In this document: piece by piece, positions 18,157 to 27,071 of the stretch
Layout: each line of letters opens with the position of its first letter
Numbering within the stretch: position 1 is the first letter of the stretch
Assembly (NCBI RefSeq): GCF_023208015.1
Contig: NZ_CP051627.1
Span: 1,488,001-1,552,000 of the forward strand
Direction of reading: 5' to 3'
Origin: Thermobifida alba
GTDB taxonomy: Bacteria; Actinomycetota; Actinomycetes; Streptosporangiales; Streptosporangiaceae
DNA length: 64,000 bases
Notes under the pieces: model-generated
Database searches by the model: none
What the model saw: the letters and a program-made list of their open reading frames with translations, nothing else
Told to the model about the DNA's origin: nothing
Made by a program: the position numbers and the translations under genes

Positions 18157-19260
18157 ATGGCTCGGCTGACACGGGCCCAGCAGCAGGCACGCACCCGCGC
18201 CTCGGTGCTGGCGGCGGCGAGGCAGGAGTTCGTCGAGCACGGATACGGCCAGGCCAAGGTCGACCGGATCGCCGAACGGGCCGAACTGACCCGCGGCGCG
18301 GTGTACTCGAACTTCCCGAGCAAGCGCGCCCTGTACCTGGCGGTGCTCCTCGACCTCGTCGAGACGGCCGGCGGGGCCGACGCCACCGTCCTCCCGGGGT
18401 CGGTGGGCGATGCGCTGGGTTCCTTCGCCCGGGTCTGGCTGGAGCGGCTGCCCCTGACCGAGGACACCGCGGCGGGCGGCCGCCTGCACCTGCGCTCACT
18501 GGTGGGCGTCGTCGACGACGACCGGCACCGCGCCGTCCTCGCCCAGCTCGCGCGGCTGGAAGCGCTGCTGCTCGCCCTCGGCCTGGAGGCGTGCTCGCCC
18601 GAGCGGCCGGCACGGCTCGTGCGGCTGGCCGAAATCGCGGTGACCCTGCTGGGCGGATCCGGGCTTCTGGCCGAGCTGGCGCCGGGCTTCGGCGACCCCT
18701 TCGACCGGGCCCGCGCCTGCGCCCACCTGGCGCACCTCGACCTGTCCGACACCTGGGCGCCGCCCCACCTGCCCTACGTCACCCCCGCCACCCCCTGCCA
18801 GGACCCCTGGACCCCGCCCACGGGCCTGGTGGACCGTATCACCGGCTCCCCCGTCGACCTGGGCGCCGACGGCCTGGTCGTCGTCCTGGGCGCCCAACGC
18901 CTGGCCGCCGCCGAGGAGGCCGTCCGCTCGGCCCGCCCCGGTGAGCAGGTCACGGTCGCCGCCGTCACCGGCGACCCGGCCGAGACCGGCGCTCTGGTGC
19001 GGCTCAGGACCGGCGACCTCATCACCTGTCTGCGGCGCGTGTTTCCTCCCCGGACCTGGGAGCCCCTGCGGCTGGTCGTCGACGACACCGCCCGACTGGC
19101 CGAGGCGGTCGGCCTCACCGACGTCGGCGACGGCACCGAAGCGGCCGTGCGCGTCCGCGACGGTGCCGTCGTCGCCCGCGCCGGCGGGCGCGGCGCCGCC
19201 CACGCGGCCGCCACCAGCGGCACCGACCACGACACGCACCCGCGCGAGGTGGGGACGTGA
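18157..19260 (+). CDS. TetR-like regulator with long C-terminal extension
   Basis: Residues 1-60 form a TetR DNA-binding domain (TRASVLAAARQEFVEHGYGQ, RIAERAELTRGAVYSNFPSK). At 367 residues it is much longer than the usual 200. After a ligand-binding-like helical part to about residue 195, a Pro-rich linker leads to an alpha/beta domain: ADGLVVVLGAQRLAAAEEAV, RTGDLITCLRRVFPPRTWEP and LRLVVDDTARLAEAVGL. Its strand-helix pattern suggests a thioredoxin-like fold, without a CxxC. ATG at 18157 follows GGAGGAAGGA. The last four bases overlap the next gene, so the three genes 18157-21511 form one translationally coupled operon that this protein may control. Confidence 0.82.
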   Translation: MARLTRAQQQARTRASVLAAARQEFVEHGYGQAKVDRIAERAELTRGAVYSNFPSKRALYLAVLLDLVETAGGADATVLPGSVGDALGSFARVWLERLPLTEDTAAGGRLHLRSLVGVVDDDRHRAVLAQLARLEALLLALGLEACSPERPARLVRLAEIAVTLLGGSGLLAELAPGFGDPFDRARACAHLAHLDLSDTWAPPHLPYVTPATPCQDPWTPPTGLVDRITGSPVDLGADGLVVVLGAQRLAAAEEAVRSARPGEQVTVAAVTGDPAETGALVRLRTGDLITCLRRVFPPRTWEPLRLVVDDTARLAEAVGLTDVGDGTEAAVRVRDGAVVARAGGRGAAHAAATSGTDHDTHPREVGT

Positions 19261-19883
19261 CCCCGCCCAACAGCCCGCGCACGGCCCAGGACCTGCTGGT
19301 TCTCCACGCCCTGCGCTGCGGGGGCTCTTCCGGTGCCGCCCGCGTGGCCGCGGCCACCGGCCTGGATGTCGCCGAGGCCGAGTCCGAACTGATCGACCTC
19401 GCACGCCAGGGCCTCATCACGTATGTGTCCGGCGTGTTCGGCGCCTGGGTGCTGACCGGGGAGGGCCGCGCCGCCGACGCCCGGCGCATCGCCGAGGAGC
19501 TGGACTCGGCCGGTGCCCGCGAGGCGGTGACCGCGGGGTACGAGCGTTTCCTGGTGCTCAACCCCGAACTGCTCGACCTGTGCACGGCCTGGCAGCTGCG
19601 GCCCGTCGACGGCACGGCGACCGTCAACGACCACAGCGACCCCGCCTACGACGCCCGCGTCCTGGACCGGTTCGCCGCGCTGCACGAGCGGGCCGTGCCG
19701 GTCTGTGCGGACCTGGAGGCCGCGCTGCCCCGTTTCGGCCGGTACCGCGTCCGCCTCACCGACGCCCTGGAGCGCGCCCGCGGCGGCGAGGTCGCCTGCG
19801 TCGCCGACACCACCGACTCGTACCACACCGTGTGGGCCGAGCTCCACGAAGACCTCCTCGCCACCCTCGGCATCCCCCGATGA
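19257..19883 (+). CDS. Winged-helix-like protein encoded with the PPDK gene
   Basis: The 208-residue product begins with a helix-turn-helix-like domain: AQDLLVLHALRCGGSSGAAR, AAATGLDVAEAESELIDLAR and GLITYVSGVFGAWVLTGEGR. A helical domain follows with FLVLNPELLDLCTAWQLRP and an ARGGEVACVADTTDSYHTVW segment. It looks like a MarR-like or sensor-type regulator rather than an enzyme. GTG at 19257 overlaps the preceding stop and its own stop overlaps the PPDK start (ATGA at both junctions), so the three products are likely made in fixed proportion. A direct role in controlling PPDK activity is possible but not shown. Confidence 0.72.
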   Translation: MTPPNSPRTAQDLLVLHALRCGGSSGAARVAAATGLDVAEAESELIDLARQGLITYVSGVFGAWVLTGEGRAADARRIAEELDSAGAREAVTAGYERFLVLNPELLDLCTAWQLRPVDGTATVNDHSDPAYDARVLDRFAALHERAVPVCADLEAALPRFGRYRVRLTDALERARGGEVACVADTTDSYHTVWAELHEDLLATLGIPR

Positions 19884-21511
19884 GGAGGAGGTGGACCCGT
19901 CCGCTGGACGCGCGGCTCGACGATCCGGTGGAACTCCTGGGGGCCAAGGCCCACGGGCTGGTGGCGCTCCACCGTCTGGGCCTGCCGGTGCCGCCCGGGT
20001 TCGTCGTCACCACCGCCGCCTGCCGGGCGTTCCTCGACCGGGGGCGTCTTCCGGACGGGCTGCGTGCGGAGCTGGCCGCCGCCGTGGGCGAACTGGAGGC
20101 CGCGACCGGGCGCCGGTTCGGCGGCGTACCGCCGCTGGCGGTGTCGGTGCGCTCCGGGGCGAGCGTGCCGCTGCCCGGCATGATGCACACCGTCCTCAAC
20201 CTCGGGCTCACCCGCCGCGCCACCGCGGCGCTGGCCGCCGAGCACCGGGACGAGCGTTTCGCGTTGGACTCGCGGCTGCGGCTGCTGTCGACCTTCACCT
20301 CGGCACTCACCGGCCTGCCCGCCCCCGGCCCCGGCACGGCCGCGGAGTGCGGCGCCGCGGCCACGGCAGCGGACCTGGCCCGCACCGTCGCCGCGGTCGA
20401 ACACGACGTCGAGCGGCGGTACGGGCGCGCGATCCCCGACGACGCGGCCGAACAGCTGGCGTTGGCCGTCGAGGCCGTCCTCGCCTCCTGGAACACGCCC
20501 CGCGCGCGGACCTACCGCGAGATCCACGGCATCGACCACGGCCTGGGCACCGCCGTCATCGTGCAGGCCATGGTGTTCGGCAACCGCGACGAGCGCAGCG
20601 GCACCGGGGTCGCGTTCAGCCGCAACCCCGACACCGGGGAGAACACCCCCTTCGGGGACGTCCTGTTCACCCGCCAGGGCGAGGACGTCGTCTCGGGCCG
20701 GTCCCGGCCCCTGCCCCTGCGGGAACTCGGCGCGCGGGAACCGGCGGTGTGGGCCGCGCTCCTCGATGCGCTGCGCCGCGTCGAGCGCCACTACCGCGAC
20801 GCCTGCTACCTGGAGTTCACCTTCCAGTCCGGTCGGCTGTGGCTGCTGCAGGCCCGTCCCGGCCGGTTCGTCGGCGCCGCCGCCGTGCGCCTGGCGACCG
20901 ACCTCGCCAATGAAGGCGTGATCACCCGGCGCGAGGCGCTGCTGAGGGTCTCGCCCGAGCAGCTGCGGCACGCCCGCACACCGCGTATCGCACCGTCGGC
21001 GGAGACGAGTGTCCTCGCCCGCGGTACGGGCGCCAGTCCCGGGGTGGCCGTCGGCAGGGTCGCGACCACCACCAGCGCGGCGATCCGCATGGCCGCCGAG
21101 GGCCCGGTCGTCCTCGTGCGTCCGGAGACCTCCCCCGACGACATGAACGGCCTGGCCGCGGCCGCGGGGGTCGTCACCGCGCGCGGCGGAGCGGCCAGCC
21201 ACGCCGCGGTCGTGGCCCGGGCGATGGGCAGGCCCGCCGTCGTCGGTGTCGGCGGTCTCCTCGTGGACCCCGCCCGTGCCGCGATCCACGTCGCGGGACG
21301 CACGATCGAGGAGGGGACCGTCGTGGCCGTCGACGGCAGCAGCGGGCAGGTGGTGCTCGGCCGTCCACTCATCGTCGCCGACGGCGCCGAGGCGCCCCTG
21401 CGGCAACTGCTCGCCTGGGCCGACGAGGTGTCGGGCGGCCCCTCCGACCGCGACGAGGTCCAGCGCCTCGAAGCGGCCCGTGCCGTGCTCCGCGGCCAGC
21501 AGTCCGACTGA
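19880..21511 (+). CDS. ppdK: Short pyruvate phosphate dikinase-like protein lacking the PEP-binding barrel
   Basis: The 543-residue protein has the N-terminal ATP-grasp domain of PPDK (GAKAHGLVALHRLGLPVPPG, VSVRSGASVPLPGMMHTVLN, QAMVFGNRDERSGTGVAFSR, YLEFTFQSGRLWLLQAR) and the phosphohistidine swivel domain with the catalytic histidine in ARGGAASHAAVVARAMG. Full PPDK is near 880 residues; the C-terminal TIM barrel that binds PEP/pyruvate is absent. The protein could still transfer phosphate from ATP to its histidine. Short PPDK-like proteins are annotated as ppdK in other actinobacteria, so this is not simply a truncation. The partner accepting phosphate is unknown. ATG overlaps the upstream stop. 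Confidence 0.88.
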   Translation: MRRRWTRPLDARLDDPVELLGAKAHGLVALHRLGLPVPPGFVVTTAACRAFLDRGRLPDGLRAELAAAVGELEAATGRRFGGVPPLAVSVRSGASVPLPGMMHTVLNLGLTRRATAALAAEHRDERFALDSRLRLLSTFTSALTGLPAPGPGTAAECGAAATAADLARTVAAVEHDVERRYGRAIPDDAAEQLALAVEAVLASWNTPRARTYREIHGIDHGLGTAVIVQAMVFGNRDERSGTGVAFSRNPDTGENTPFGDVLFTRQGEDVVSGRSRPLPLRELGAREPAVWAALLDALRRVERHYRDACYLEFTFQSGRLWLLQARPGRFVGAAAVRLATDLANEGVITRREALLRVSPEQLRHARTPRIAPSAETSVLARGTGASPGVAVGRVATTTSAAIRMAAEGPVVLVRPETSPDDMNGLAAAAGVVTARGGAASHAAVVARAMGRPAVVGVGGLLVDPARAAIHVAGRTIEEGTVVAVDGSSGQVVLGRPLIVADGAEAPLRQLLAWADEVSGGPSDRDEVQRLEAARAVLRGQQSD

Positions 21512-21596
21512 GCCCCGCGGGCCGAGCGGTGGCCGGGGCCGCCGCGCCCGACTCCTGTCCGCCCCGGCTCGGCCGGCCCCGTCCCAGGCGTCGCAG

Positions 21597-21626
21597 GCTG
21601 CTCCCGGCACCGCTGCCGGGAGCAGC
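21597..21626. terminator. Hairpin after the PPDK operon
   Basis: GCTGCTCCCGGCA pairs perfectly with TGCCGGGAGCAGC around a CCGC loop, 85 bases past the PPDK stop. Confidence 0.8.
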
Positions 21627-21656
21627 AGCCCGCCGGATGCGGGCAGGGGCTTCGAC

Positions 21657-22208
21657 CGCGACGGCCTCGTGGGGACCACCGACGCCCCACCCTTCTGGGC
21701 ACCGGAACTCGCTCGGTGGGTGGACGCGGTCGACCTGGAACCGGGCACCTGGCTACGCACCAGCGCGGGCCCCTGGGTCCAGGTCAGCGCCGTCACCGTC
21801 CGGACGGCCGAGAACCAGCGGGTGCACAACCTCACCGTCGACGGCCTGCACACCTACCGCGTCGCCGCCGGAAACGCCGACCTGCCCGTCCACAACGACA
21901 GTGTCGGCGGCCTCTGTCCTGAAGCGGGGGCGATCGCGGAGCACGCCAACGAGCGCTTCGACCAGGGCGCCACGGACCACTACGTCAGAGGCATTGCCCA
22001 CACCGAACTCGCGGAGTACGTCGATGACGTCCTCAACCAGGAGATCCCGGGCCTGGGGGTACGGTACGGGTTGCGGAACGGGCGTACCGCTTACTGGGCC
22101 CTGAGCGGGGAGTCGTCGTCATCGAGGATGCGGGCTCGCCTCACGGCGGCACCGTGTTCACTCCCTCTGCCCCTCTGAGGGAGAACGTATTTCGAGGAAC
22201 TGGAGTAG
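21657..22208 (+). pseudogene. C-terminal remnant of a HINT-containing polymorphic toxin
   Basis: The frame begins abruptly with GLVGTTDAPPFWAPELARWV and runs through DLEPGTWLRTSAGPWVQVSA, RVHNLTVDGLHTYRVAAGNA and DLPVHND, the end of a pretoxin HINT self-splicing domain. The toxin tip that follows (EHANERFDQGATDHYVRGIA, GVRYGLRNGRTAYWALSGES) loses its frame. Restoring one base near 22100 gives WDPERGVVVIEDAGSPHGGT, a sensible continuation, and a second shift near 22170 gives the ending TYFEELE before the stop at 22208. No start, secretion signal or N-terminal repeats are present. It is thus a broken toxin cassette 11 bases ahead of an intact small gene. Confidence 0.72.
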
Positions 22209-22218
22209 CGGGCCCGCA

Positions 22219-22638
22219 GTGGAAGAAGAGCACACCGCCGTTCTCCTCACCCGTGGCGGTTTCTCCCTGCTCTACCGTCTCGCAGCGGAGACGGAGAACA
22301 TGGCCGGCTACCGGTTTCTCACTTCCCCGGCCCAAACGGCCCTGGGAAGGCTGCGGGAGGTACGCGGACCGCTGCGCGGTGTCCGCGAACAGTTGCGGCA
22401 CAGCCAGGACAGCCACCCGAGTCCTCCTCCCGGCGGTGGGGAGGAGGCGGTACGCCTGGTGCGCCTGGACGCGGACTCGGTGCTGCTGTCCCTGCCGACC
22501 GCGGTCCTGGACGGGATCCTCGCAGGGGCGGTGGCGGTCCGGGACGGTCTGGGGGACAGCGAGTTGCAAACCCGTACGGGCTTCTCCCCGGCCGAGTTCG
22601 ACACGCTCCTCACCTGTCTTGAGGCGGGAGGTCCGTAG
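22219..22638 (+). CDS. Candidate immunity protein for the broken toxin
   Basis: No family is recognised. The 139-residue product is small, acidic and soluble: MEEEHTAVLLTRGGFSLLYR, a helical part (SPAQTALGRLREVRGPLRGV), then EEAVRLVRLDADSVLLSLP and TGFSPAEFDTLLTCLEAGG. Its position 11 bases after the toxin remnant, on the same strand and followed by a terminator, is where an immunity gene of a polymorphic toxin is expected. GTG at 22219 has only a weak ribosome site, consistent with translation coupled to the former toxin gene. Retention of an intact frame beside a dead toxin suggests selection for protection against related strains, which is inference. Confidence 0.6.
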   Translation: MEEEHTAVLLTRGGFSLLYRLAAETENMAGYRFLTSPAQTALGRLREVRGPLRGVREQLRHSQDSHPSPPPGGGEEAVRLVRLDADSVLLSLPTAVLDGILAGAVAVRDGLGDSELQTRTGFSPAEFDTLLTCLEAGGP

Positions 22639-22798
22639 GAGGGCAAGCCGTGCCCCCGCCGGGGCGGAGCCCTCTCGGCCGGGCCGCGTCCGCGCCCTGG
22701 AACCCGCTTCCTCCCGGATGACCGGTCGAGTGGCGGGCACCGTTCACGGTGGACTGCCACGCCGTGTCCCACCGGGACCGCGGCGACCGGAGCGCAGA

Positions 22799-22833
22799 AC
22801 CGGGGCGGGACTGCTCCCCGCCCCGGTGTTTTT
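22799..22833 (+). terminator. Rho-independent terminator after the immunity gene
   Basis: ACCGGGGCGGG pairs with CCCGCCCCGGT around a 7-base loop and is followed by GTTTTTA, a proper U-tract on the plus strand. Confidence 0.85.
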
Positions 22834-22839
22834 ACTCCG

Positions 22840-24115
22840 CACGGCAGCAGTCGACAGGTCAGTGGTGCGGCGGTGAGGGGCCATCGGGCCGATCGGTCTC
22901 CGCTACAGCAGTGCCCTCTGGTTCCTCGGCGAAGCCCGGACCTGTCGACCCTCTGGGCGGTTTCCGTGTGAGGACGCCGAACATCCGTACGTCCAGACCG
23001 CCTTCGGCGTCCGGTTGGTCGAGAACCAGCAGGGCGCACAGCCCCGCCGCCGCTCTGCCCACCCACCATGCCGCGATCGGTGGAGCAGACGTCGCGACGA
23101 GGATCGGTTACCACCCGGGAAGAGCGGTGGACCGGGTCCGCCTCCGACGGCTCCGGTCCACCGGCCGCACAGCGGTTGACCGCCGACGACACCAGGGACG
23201 ATGAGAACCGTCCGCCCCGCAACATGCACAACCTTCCGGCCAGTCAAGGACCGGAATTCGATGCTCCGCACAGAGCTCCCGGACCGGTCAGGTCACCGAC
23301 CACACAGGCTCTGATCACAACAGGCACGCGATCAAGCGCGGCGGTGCCGGAATGCTGCGGGAGTTCCCCCACCCCGTGTCGTCTCCTACGAGCACACCGA
23401 ACCACGTCCGACAACCCCCGGGCCGTGCCCCCACACAGCCAGCCCGACGGACTCCCCCGTCCATGACCGGCAGACACGCAGAAGGCACCGGCCCCTGTCA
23501 CACGACGGCTGGGGCACGGCACAAGCTCCCGTTGACGAGCTGCGTCTGTCCGCGGTTCCTTCGCAACGCCCGAGCAGCGAAGCGTCGGCACCGCAGGACC
23601 ACACCCGTTCCGGACAGGCGTTGACGACCGGAGTCCGGGAGGCGATACCGCTGCCCTGCCCCGTCCTCCGCGGTCGCCCACTGCTCCCGTGGCGGAGGAC
23701 CGCGAGGAGGAGCTGTCCGAGTCGGCGCGGTCTGGCGCCCGAGCCGACGACCGTGCTTCGAGTGACCGCGACCGGTGGACGCGGTGGCAGGCAACTGCGG
23801 GGCAGGGGCGATGGTCTCGAAACCACTTCCCGTTCACCACGCCTCGGACCACTCCCGTCAACCTTCTTCCACGAGACCTCCGGTTTCTCGCACCGTTCAC
23901 TCGCCCGTTGGAGCCGTGTCCGACCGCAGCGACCGGACCGCGCCGGGACTGCGTCCCCCGGTCCGGCACCGCGCCGGTGCGGGCCGGGCATCGGCCGTGG
24001 TGACAGGACTGCTGGCGAGGAGGGCTGTGCTGCTGTCCTCGTGGCCGGTGCCGCAGGCTGCGTCCGCCAACTCTCCCTGCCGCTCCTGCACCGGTCGAAC
24101 CACCGACCCCCGTCA
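22840..24115. other. About 1.3 kb with no supportable gene
   Basis: Frames on both strands are long only because stop codons are rare at this base composition. None shows a family pattern, and none starts with a convincing ribosome site. No RNA gene is recognised. Confidence 0.45.
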
Positions 24116-24167
24116 ATACTCTCACCATCGAGATACTCTCATCATTCAGATACTGCTAACATCTGAA
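24116..24167. promoter_or_regulatory. Iterated 17-base repeats and inverted repeat before the exporter genes
   Basis: Three related units start at 24116, 24133 and 24150 (ATACTCTCACCATCGAG, ATACTCTCATCATTCAG, ATACTGCTAACATCTGA). The last two contain a perfect inverted repeat, TTCAGAT-N9-ATCTGAA (24145-24167). This A/T-rich block ends 33 bases before the exporter start, so it likely holds the promoter and the binding sites of a repressor, as is usual for DrrAB-type exporters. The regulator is not identified. Confidence 0.6.
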
Positions 24168-24200
24168 ATCCGGTTGGATCCGAGACGAGGAACGGTGACG

Positions 24201-25163
24201 GTGAGCGACCACGGACTGGAAACCGAGAACCTGACCAGAAGATTCGGCAGGGTCACCGCGCTCGACGGCGTCAGCCTGGCCATCCCGCGCGGACAGGTGC
24301 TCGGCCTGCTGGGCCCCAACGGCGCGGGCAAGACCACCCTGATCCGCATCCTCGCGACCCTGCTGCGCCCCGACGGCGGACGGGCCCGCTTCGCCGGCTT
24401 CGACGTGGCCCGCCAGCCGGGACAGGTCCGTCGGCGCATCGCACTGTCGGGCCAGCACACCAGCGTGGACGAGGAACTGACCGGCCTGGCGAACCTGGTC
24501 ATGATCGGCCGACTCCTCGACCTGCCCCGCCGCCAGGCGCTCCGGCGCGCCGCCGACCTGCTGGCCCGGTTCGGCCTGGAGGACGCGGCCGACAGGCCGG
24601 TGGCCGGCTACTCCGGCGGCATGCGCCGACGCCTCGACCTGGCCGCGAGCATGGTCGGCCGCCCCGAGGTCGTCTTCCTCGACGAACCCTCCGTGGGACT
24701 GGACCCCGGCAAACGCGACGAACTGTGGCAGATGATCCGCGGCCTGCGCGCCGACGGCGTCACCGTCCTGCTGACCACCCAGTACCTGGAAGAGGCCGAC
24801 GCCCTCGCCGATGTCATCGCCGTCCTCGACCGGAGCCGCACCATCGCCTCGGGCACCCCCGCGGACCTGAAGCGCCGGGTCGGCGGACACACCGTCGCCG
24901 TGCGTCTGGACGACCCCGCCGAGGCCGACACGGCCGCCGCGATCCTGGCCGACGTCACCGGACGGCCCCCGGAGCGCTCCACCCGTCACGGGCTCGTCGC
25001 GCCCGTGACCGACCGCGCGCACTTCTTCGAGGTCGCCGCCCGGCTGCGCGAGCACCGCATCGGCGTCTGCGAACTGTCGCTCCGCCTGCCCAGCCTCGAC
25101 GAGGTCTTCCTCGCCCTGACCGCATCCCCCGCCCCCACCGACGACGCACCGAAGGCCGCATGA
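24201..25163 (+). CDS. DrrA-type ABC transporter ATPase
   Basis: The 320-residue ATPase has Walker A LGPNGAGKTTLIRIL, Q-loop region RRRIALSGQHTSVDEELTGL, signature YSGGMRRRLDLA and Walker B VVFLDEPSVGLDPG. The C-terminal extension LREHRIGVCELSLRLPSLDE, then VFLALT, is typical of the daunorubicin-resistance (DrrA) group. It powers export of a drug-like or lipophilic compound with the permease encoded immediately downstream. GTG at 24201 lies 9 bases after AGGA; GTG at 24195 is too close to it. The stop overlaps the permease start. Confidence 0.92.
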   Translation: MSDHGLETENLTRRFGRVTALDGVSLAIPRGQVLGLLGPNGAGKTTLIRILATLLRPDGGRARFAGFDVARQPGQVRRRIALSGQHTSVDEELTGLANLVMIGRLLDLPRRQALRRAADLLARFGLEDAADRPVAGYSGGMRRRLDLAASMVGRPEVVFLDEPSVGLDPGKRDELWQMIRGLRADGVTVLLTTQYLEEADALADVIAVLDRSRTIASGTPADLKRRVGGHTVAVRLDDPAEADTAAAILADVTGRPPERSTRHGLVAPVTDRAHFFEVAARLREHRIGVCELSLRLPSLDEVFLALTASPAPTDDAPKAA

Positions 25164-25972
25164 TGAGCACCACCGCACCCGTCACCGAACCGCTGCGGTC
25201 CCGTTTCCGGCCGCCGGCCTGGCTCCGGCACAGCCTCGTGCTGGCCCGCCGCAGTCTGGCCAAGAGCGCCCGCAACCCCGGCCCGATCGTCAACGGGGTC
25301 GTCACCCCCGCCCTGTTCCTGGTGCTGTTCCTCTTCCTGTTCGAGGGCTCGGTCGCCGGCTCCACCGCCGACTACGTCCAGTACCTCTTCCCCGGCATCC
25401 TCGTCATGGGCGCCGGACTGGCCGGAATGGTCTCGACCGGCACCAGCCTCACCATCGACCTCACGAAGGGCGTCACCGACCGGTTCCGCAGCCTGCCCAT
25501 CAGCCGCCTGGCGCCCCTGCTCGGCTCCGTGCTGGCCGACCTCGTCCGCTACCTGCTCGCCGTCGCCCTGCTGTTCGGCATCGGCATGCTGCTCGGCTTC
25601 CGCAGCCACGGCGGCCTCACCGCCGCGCTCGCCGCCGCCGCGCTGGCCGTCGGTTTCGGCTTCTGCCTCAGTTGGGTCACCGTGTTCGTCGGCGTCCTGG
25701 CCAGGAACGCCGACACCGTCCTGGCCGTCAGCTTCATCAGCTTCCTGCCGCTGCAACTGGGCACCAGCCTCGCCGCTCCCGTGGAGACCCTGCCCCCGTG
25801 GCTGCGCGCCTGGGCCGGGGTCAACCCCGTCACCCACGTCATGGACGCCTGCCGTGCCCTTCTCAACGGCACCCCGGTCGGCGGCGCCGTCACCGCCACG
25901 CTGCTCTGGTGCGCGGCCCTCTTCCTCGTGTTCTGCCCACTGGCCGTGTACGCCTACAGCCGCCGGGAGTGA
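25160..25972 (+). CDS. DrrB-type ABC transporter permease
   Basis: The 270-residue ABC-2 permease has six membrane segments, beginning GVVTPALFLVLFLFLFEGSV and YLFPGILVMGAGLAGMVSTG. It carries the ABC-2 family stretch DLTKGVTDRFRSLPISRLAP, the part that meets the ATPase, and ends VFCPLAVYAYSRRE. The start overlaps the ATPase stop (ATGATG), so the two subunits are translationally coupled. The substrate is unknown. No biosynthetic genes adjoin, so self-protection or lipid export are both possible. Confidence 0.92.
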   Translation: MMSTTAPVTEPLRSRFRPPAWLRHSLVLARRSLAKSARNPGPIVNGVVTPALFLVLFLFLFEGSVAGSTADYVQYLFPGILVMGAGLAGMVSTGTSLTIDLTKGVTDRFRSLPISRLAPLLGSVLADLVRYLLAVALLFGIGMLLGFRSHGGLTAALAAAALAVGFGFCLSWVTVFVGVLARNADTVLAVSFISFLPLQLGTSLAAPVETLPPWLRAWAGVNPVTHVMDACRALLNGTPVGGAVTATLLWCAALFLVFCPLAVYAYSRRE

Positions 25973-26171
25973 CCCGGTCCCCGGGGCGGTTCCGGCGGTG
26001 CGGAGCAGTCGTCGGGGCGGCGTCGAGCCCCTGGCCGGGCCGCGGCGTCCGGGCACCCGGCGGGGAGAACGGGCCGGTCCGGGGAGCGGCCCGGTCCCCT
26101 GCCCCGGGTGCTTCGCCGCCCCGGGCCGCGTGGCCTCGGCGGAGGTGTCGCGCCTCCGCCCCGCCGGAACA

Positions 26172-26191
26172 TCGACCGACCGGGCGGTCGA
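26172..26191. promoter_or_regulatory. TetR operator candidate, copy 1
   Basis: TCGACCGACCGGGCGGTCGA is a 20-base palindrome with one mismatched pair, 231 bases upstream of the TetR gene at 26423. Near-identical copies stand upstream of the SDR-led operon at 30258 and 30383, which suggests that this regulator binds all three. The rest of 25973-26422 shows nothing else I can name. Confidence 0.65.
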
Positions 26192-26422
26192 CAAGTGTTG
26201 GTAGTCTTCGACCAGGACCCGTCCCCCCGTCCGCGCGGCTCCCCGCGCACGGCGGGGAGCCCCCTGTGCGCGTCGGCGGGGCATCCGCGCCCGCCGCTGC
26301 CCCACCGGGTGGCTGGGCGGACCGGTCCACGGGGGACTTCCGCGCCGGCCGACCACCGCCCCGGTGGGAACCGGGGACGGACCCTGAGCACCGAGAACCG
26401 CAACGTCGAGAAGGAACAGCCC

Positions 26423-27049
26423 GTGAACAAGGCCGACACCGCCCGGGACCGGCAGGAGCGACGCCACCTGTCGACCGACCAACGGCGCCGCGACATCGTC
26501 GCCACGGCGGCCGACCTTTTCGACCGCAACGGGTACGTCAACACGTCCATGCAGGACATCGCCCGTGCCGCGGGAATCGCCAAGCCGACGCTCTACCACT
26601 ACTTCACGAGCAAGGACGAGATCCTGTGCCGGATCCACGAGGAGTTCATCGACCAGCTCCTGAGCCGGCACGAGAACCGCCTCGCGGCGCGGCTGCGGCC
26701 CGACCAGCTGGTCCTCGAAGTGATGGCGGACATCCTCGAACTGATGGAGACCCACCGCGGCCATGTCCGCGTGTTCTTCGAGAACCACCGGGAACTGCCG
26801 GAGAGGGAACAGGCCGAGATCCGCCTGAAACGGGACCGCTACCAGACGATGGTGGAGGAGACGTTCGCCGCGGGCACCGCCGAGGGGCTGTTCCGGGACG
26901 TGGACCCGAGGACCGCCGCGCTGGCCCTGTTCGGCATGTGCAACTGGGCCTACCAGTGGTACCGCAAGGACGGGACCATGCGGACCCGCGACCTCGCCTA
27001 CGTCTTCTGGGACTACCTCGTCCACGGCGTGGGCGCGGGACGTCCGTAG
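26423..27049 (+). CDS. TetR-family regulator, likely of the adjacent SDR/ACAD operon
   Basis: The 208-residue protein has a canonical TetR DNA-binding domain (RRRDIVATAADLFDRNGYVN, TSMQDIARAAGIAKPTLYHY, FTSKDEILCRIHEEFI) and a helical ligand domain with VFFENHRELPEREQAEIRLK and ALFGMCNWAYQWYR. That pattern is common in regulators of acyl-CoA and steroid or lipid catabolism. GTG at 26423 follows AAGGA. It is convergent with the three-gene operon 30233-27125 whose promoter region carries matching palindromes. An acyl-CoA ligand is a reasonable guess from the gene context. Control of the upstream DrrAB genes is the alternative. Confidence 0.88.
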   Translation: MNKADTARDRQERRHLSTDQRRRDIVATAADLFDRNGYVNTSMQDIARAAGIAKPTLYHYFTSKDEILCRIHEEFIDQLLSRHENRLAARLRPDQLVLEVMADILELMETHRGHVRVFFENHRELPEREQAEIRLKRDRYQTMVEETFAAGTAEGLFRDVDPRTAALALFGMCNWAYQWYRKDGTMRTRDLAYVFWDYLVHGVGAGRP

Positions 27050-27071
27050 CGGCCGCGGGCCGCCGGCCCCG

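Noticed and set aside
23244-24128. Minus-strand frame of 294 codons in the 22.8-24.1 kb gap
   Set aside because: Composition artefact without ribosome site or family resemblance.
26474-26485. TCGACCGACCAA inside the tetR coding region as a fourth operator
   Set aside because: Only a half-site; the other arm is absent and the bases are constrained by coding.
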